Positions 61,747 through 64,000 of a stretch of DNA of 64,000 nt are shown one piece after another; position 1 is the first letter of the stretch, and each line of letters begins with the position of its first letter. Made by a program: the position numbers and the translations under genes. A model generated the notes under the pieces. The model was not told where the DNA came from and did no database searches. It was given only the letters and a program-made list of their open reading frames with translations. Source of the stretch: Tabrizicola sp. TH137. GTDB lineage: Bacteria > Pseudomonadota > Alphaproteobacteria > Rhodobacterales > Rhodobacteraceae. The stretch lies in the NCBI RefSeq assembly GCF_002855575.1, contig NZ_PKRQ01000006.1, positions 307,225 to 371,224 on the forward strand. The letters are read 5' to 3'.

Positions 61747-63556
61747 CATGAGCCTCGAAGAATTTCACCGCAACTTTCGTTCTGACCTGCAGACCATAAT
61801 CGCCGAGCGCGTCGAGGCTGGCGAAGGTCCATTTCCTTCGGATGAACTCGTCTTTGCGGAAATGGTCATGGAGCATGTCGCAGAAACAGGGATCTGCGAG
61901 TCGCCAATCGTTTGCCACTGGAGCGGCAAGGTTGGAAACGCCACACTCCGCATAACCGGTTATGCGCTCAGTTCTGATGAAACGTCTCTCGACCTCTTCG
62001 TGACCCACTATTTCGGGACCGACGAGCTGAACGATCTCAAGGACTCGGATGCGACGGCAACTGCAAGCGAGGGCGTTCGCTTTCTCTTTCGTGCGGCCAG
62101 CGGCAACCTCGACGCAAGAATTGATCCGACCCATCCGGTCAGGGACCTTGTGGCAACCATTCGCTCTCGCTGGGGTGAAATCGACCGACTTCGTGTTTTC
62201 GTAATTACGGACGGCAAAACCAAGACCAAACGGTTCTCGAACAAGGAAGTTCACCAGAAGATGGTGGCTGTCGAGGCCATGGATATGGAGAGGCTGTTCC
62301 GCCACACCGAGGGCAAACCTCGCGACGAACTCTCTGTGAGTCTTGTGCAGTCGATCGGTCGTCCGCTGCCATGTGTCCACGTACCTGATCCCGACGCCGA
62401 CTATGAGTACGCCCTGACGGCAATTCCGGGACAGCTTATTCGGGACCTTTACCTTCGTTTCGGAACTCGATTGTTGGAGGCAAATGTTCGCACCTTCTTG
62501 GGGGCCAGCCGAAAGAAATCCGTGAACAATGGCATCGTTGAGACGCTCCGAAAGGAGCCGGAGCACTTCCTCGCGTTCAACAATGGCCTCGTACTTGTCT
62601 GCGACGAAGCGGCCTTCGAGCGAACTGAGGACGGCAACCTAGGCCTGTCTTTCTTGAAGGGTCTGCAGATCGTGAACGGCGGCCAAACAACCTCGACCAT
62701 CTACTTCTCATCCCGCGACGATCGCACCATCGATCTCAGCCACGTCATGGTCCCGGCCAAGATCATCATCCTCAAGGGATCGCAGGACGAAGCGCGCGAG
62801 AGACTGATCAGCAACGTGTCCCGCTATGCGAACAGTCAGAACGCGGTCAAAATGTCCGACCTGTCGGCAAACCGCCCGTTCCACCGAGAGCTTGAGAAAC
62901 TCGCGAACGACACGTGGTGCCCTGACGGTGCAACGCGATGGTTCTACGAGCGCGCAGCTGGCGCCTACAATGTCATGCTTCTGAGAGAAGGCACCACGCC
63001 TGCCAAAAGGCGAAACCTGAAAGAGATGATCCCGCCGAAACGCAAACTGACCAAGAACGACATCGCGAAGTACCATGAAGCGTGGCGCGGCAAGCCGAAC
63101 CAGGTCGCCATGGCCGGCGAGAAGAACTTCGCTGCCTTCATGGCTGCACTCGATGATAATCCGACCATTGTCCCGAGCCCTCTCGATGCCCGTTGGTATC
63201 GGACGATGATCGCCAAGGTCATTCTTTTCAAAGCAATCGAGAGCATGATCAAGACCAAGGAAGCAAAGGAGGTGTTTCGCCAGGGATGGGTCAACATCGC
63301 AACCTACGTCGTTTCGGTGGCCGCTGACAGACTTGGCGACAGGCTCGATCTTGAACAGATCTGGATGCGGCAAGGGATTTCAGGTGGTCTGCGCGACCTG
63401 CTCTGGGATTGGGCCGTCATCATAAATTTGGAGTTCAATAGGATCGCTCCGGGTCAACAGTTCTCTGAAGTAGCAAAACGAGCGGATACGTGGGCAAAGG
63501 TGAAGAATGCTGATTTTAGATTGGATCGCAGCGACATCCCGGAGCTTCGGCGATGA
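61727..63556 (+). CDS. mzaE: AIPR family protein, MZA defence component
   Basis: A 609-residue protein of the AIPR (abortive infection phage resistance) family. Its characteristic run is LLEANVRTFLGA (249-260), KKSVNNGIVETL, HFLAFNNGLVLVC (280-292) and LQIVNGGQTTSTIYFS (313-328). The family occurs in several defence systems; its biochemical activity is not settled. The start at 61727 overlaps the DUF4420 gene. An ATG at 61748 is an alternative. It completes the five-gene MZA set. Confidence 0.92.
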   Translation: MNLDWIDMSLEEFHRNFRSDLQTIIAERVEAGEGPFPSDELVFAEMVMEHVAETGICESPIVCHWSGKVGNATLRITGYALSSDETSLDLFVTHYFGTDELNDLKDSDATATASEGVRFLFRAASGNLDARIDPTHPVRDLVATIRSRWGEIDRLRVFVITDGKTKTKRFSNKEVHQKMVAVEAMDMERLFRHTEGKPRDELSVSLVQSIGRPLPCVHVPDPDADYEYALTAIPGQLIRDLYLRFGTRLLEANVRTFLGASRKKSVNNGIVETLRKEPEHFLAFNNGLVLVCDEAAFERTEDGNLGLSFLKGLQIVNGGQTTSTIYFSSRDDRTIDLSHVMVPAKIIILKGSQDEARERLISNVSRYANSQNAVKMSDLSANRPFHRELEKLANDTWCPDGATRWFYERAAGAYNVMLLREGTTPAKRRNLKEMIPPKRKLTKNDIAKYHEAWRGKPNQVAMAGEKNFAAFMAALDDNPTIVPSPLDARWYRTMIAKVILFKAIESMIKTKEAKEVFRQGWVNIATYVVSVAADRLGDRLDLEQIWMRQGISGGLRDLLWDWAVIINLEFNRIAPGQQFSEVAKRADTWAKVKNADFRLDRSDIPELRR

Positions 63557-63593
63557 CTCCTCTTGAAGCTTAATATGGAATGGAGGACGAAGA

Positions 63594-63944
63594 ATGAGCG
63601 ACGAAACAAAGGGAACGTTTACTCCGCTTCATAGGACATTGCCTGATCCGAATGAACTGGATTGGACGCCGCCAGAAGACATTCCGTCAGAAGAAGAAAT
63701 CAATAAGACAATCGTGAACAGATTACGCGCATTTGAAGATGGGGTCTTTGAAAAAGAGAGCTACCGGGACCTCTCCAAACCGAGAGACGCAGTGGATGCA
63801 AAGTTGCGCGACATTTTGGGCGCTATCGAAAGCCGCATAGCAGAGCTGAACAAGCAGGGCGCTTACCTGTTCCAAGCCTCAAATTATGCCGCCGCTGCTG
63901 AGAACCCACATTCTCCAAGTAAGTCGCTGATTTCGCTGTCGTAA
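63594..63944 (+). CDS. Small acidic hypothetical protein downstream of MZA
   Basis: A 116-residue soluble acidic protein (PNELDWTPPEDIPSEEEINK) with a predicted coiled coil at residues 60-95 (KLRDILGAIESRIAELNKQG). GC content is lower than in the MZA genes. GGAGGACGAAG precedes the ATG. It lies 37 bases after mzaE in the same direction, so it may be a sixth cistron, a partner or antitoxin-like protein. No family is recognised. Confidence 0.6.
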   Translation: MSDETKGTFTPLHRTLPDPNELDWTPPEDIPSEEEINKTIVNRLRAFEDGVFEKESYRDLSKPRDAVDAKLRDILGAIESRIAELNKQGAYLFQASNYAAAAENPHSPSKSLISLS

Positions 63945-64000
63945 TCGTGATATTTCGCATATAAATCATGGCGTTGACGGCTGCGAGGGGCGCGTTTCAT
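63884..64000 (-). CDS. Possible minus-strand gene entering from the right edge
   Basis: An open frame of at least 38 codons enters at the right edge and stops at 63884 (MKRAPRSRQRHDLYAKYHDY then DSEISDLLGECGF when read from the edge). It overlaps the end of the small acidic gene by 61 bases on the other strand. It could be the C-terminus of a larger gene outside the window or chance. Evidence is thin. Confidence 0.2.
   Translation of the reverse strand: MKRAPRSRQRHDLYAKYHDYDSEISDLLGECGFSAAAA

Overview
The window looks like chromosomal DNA of an alphaproteobacterium, most likely order Rhodobacterales (Rhodobacteraceae/Paracoccaceae). The evidence is very high GC with strong third-position GC in the core genes, a split 2-oxoglutarate dehydrogenase cluster, a TIGR02300-type small acidic protein, an ExoD-like protein, DUF1194, and many periplasmic-binding-protein transporters. 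No genus can be named from sequence alone.

Bases 1-10300 hold the end of the TCA cycle cluster: sucC (partial), sucD, sucA, odhB and lpdA. Two glycosyltransferase genes and a MAPEG gene sit between the enzyme genes, and GC-rich palindromic repeats fill two of the gaps. Bases 10390-13410 carry an MFS exporter with its GntR regulator, a YgjP-type metallopeptidase and the small TIGR02300 protein. A tRNA-Ala(GGC) follows, with a terminator, iterated CGTTACCCC motifs and one lower-GC orphan gene. Bases 14876-21135 hold a tripartite tricarboxylate transporter (tctCBA), a separate periplasmic binding protein and a TctDE-like two-component system. Next come exoD, adenine deaminase, a DMT permease, ribokinase, and a ribose/xylose-type ABC transporter divergent from an FGGY kinase.

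Bases 31600-44093 form one long co-directional catabolic operon: a spermidine/putrescine-type ABC importer, a BetI-like TetR regulator, a trimethylamine-dehydrogenase-like flavoprotein, a small CxxC membrane protein, a MOSC protein, a two-cupin protein, a dimethylglycine-dehydrogenase-like FAD/GcvT enzyme and a flavin amine oxidase. The likely role is uptake and oxidative demethylation or deamination of an N-methylated amine. The substrate is not determined by the sequence. A palindrome over the promoter region is the probable TetR operator.

From about 47850 onward the window is accessory DNA of lower and more variable GC. A 38-base repeat (33 identities) at 47856 and 51789 brackets a small module containing a phage MuF head protein fused to an RNase A-like toxin, its candidate immunity gene, a second SitI3-like immunity gene, a prophage gene remnant and a damaged IS3-family element. 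The next island runs from 51800 to beyond the window. It contains an HTH protein, a WYL-domain regulator and a complete five-gene set matching the MZA anti-phage system (sigma factor, MutL-like GHKL ATPase, Z1 ATPase, DUF4420 PD-(D/E)XK protein, AIPR protein), followed by a small acidic protein. The sigma factor carries N-terminal ankyrin repeats and its gene overlaps the WYL gene, so regulator and effectors look like one transcription unit. The head-toxin fusion and the WYL/ankyrin-sigma version of MZA are the most interesting parts of the window.
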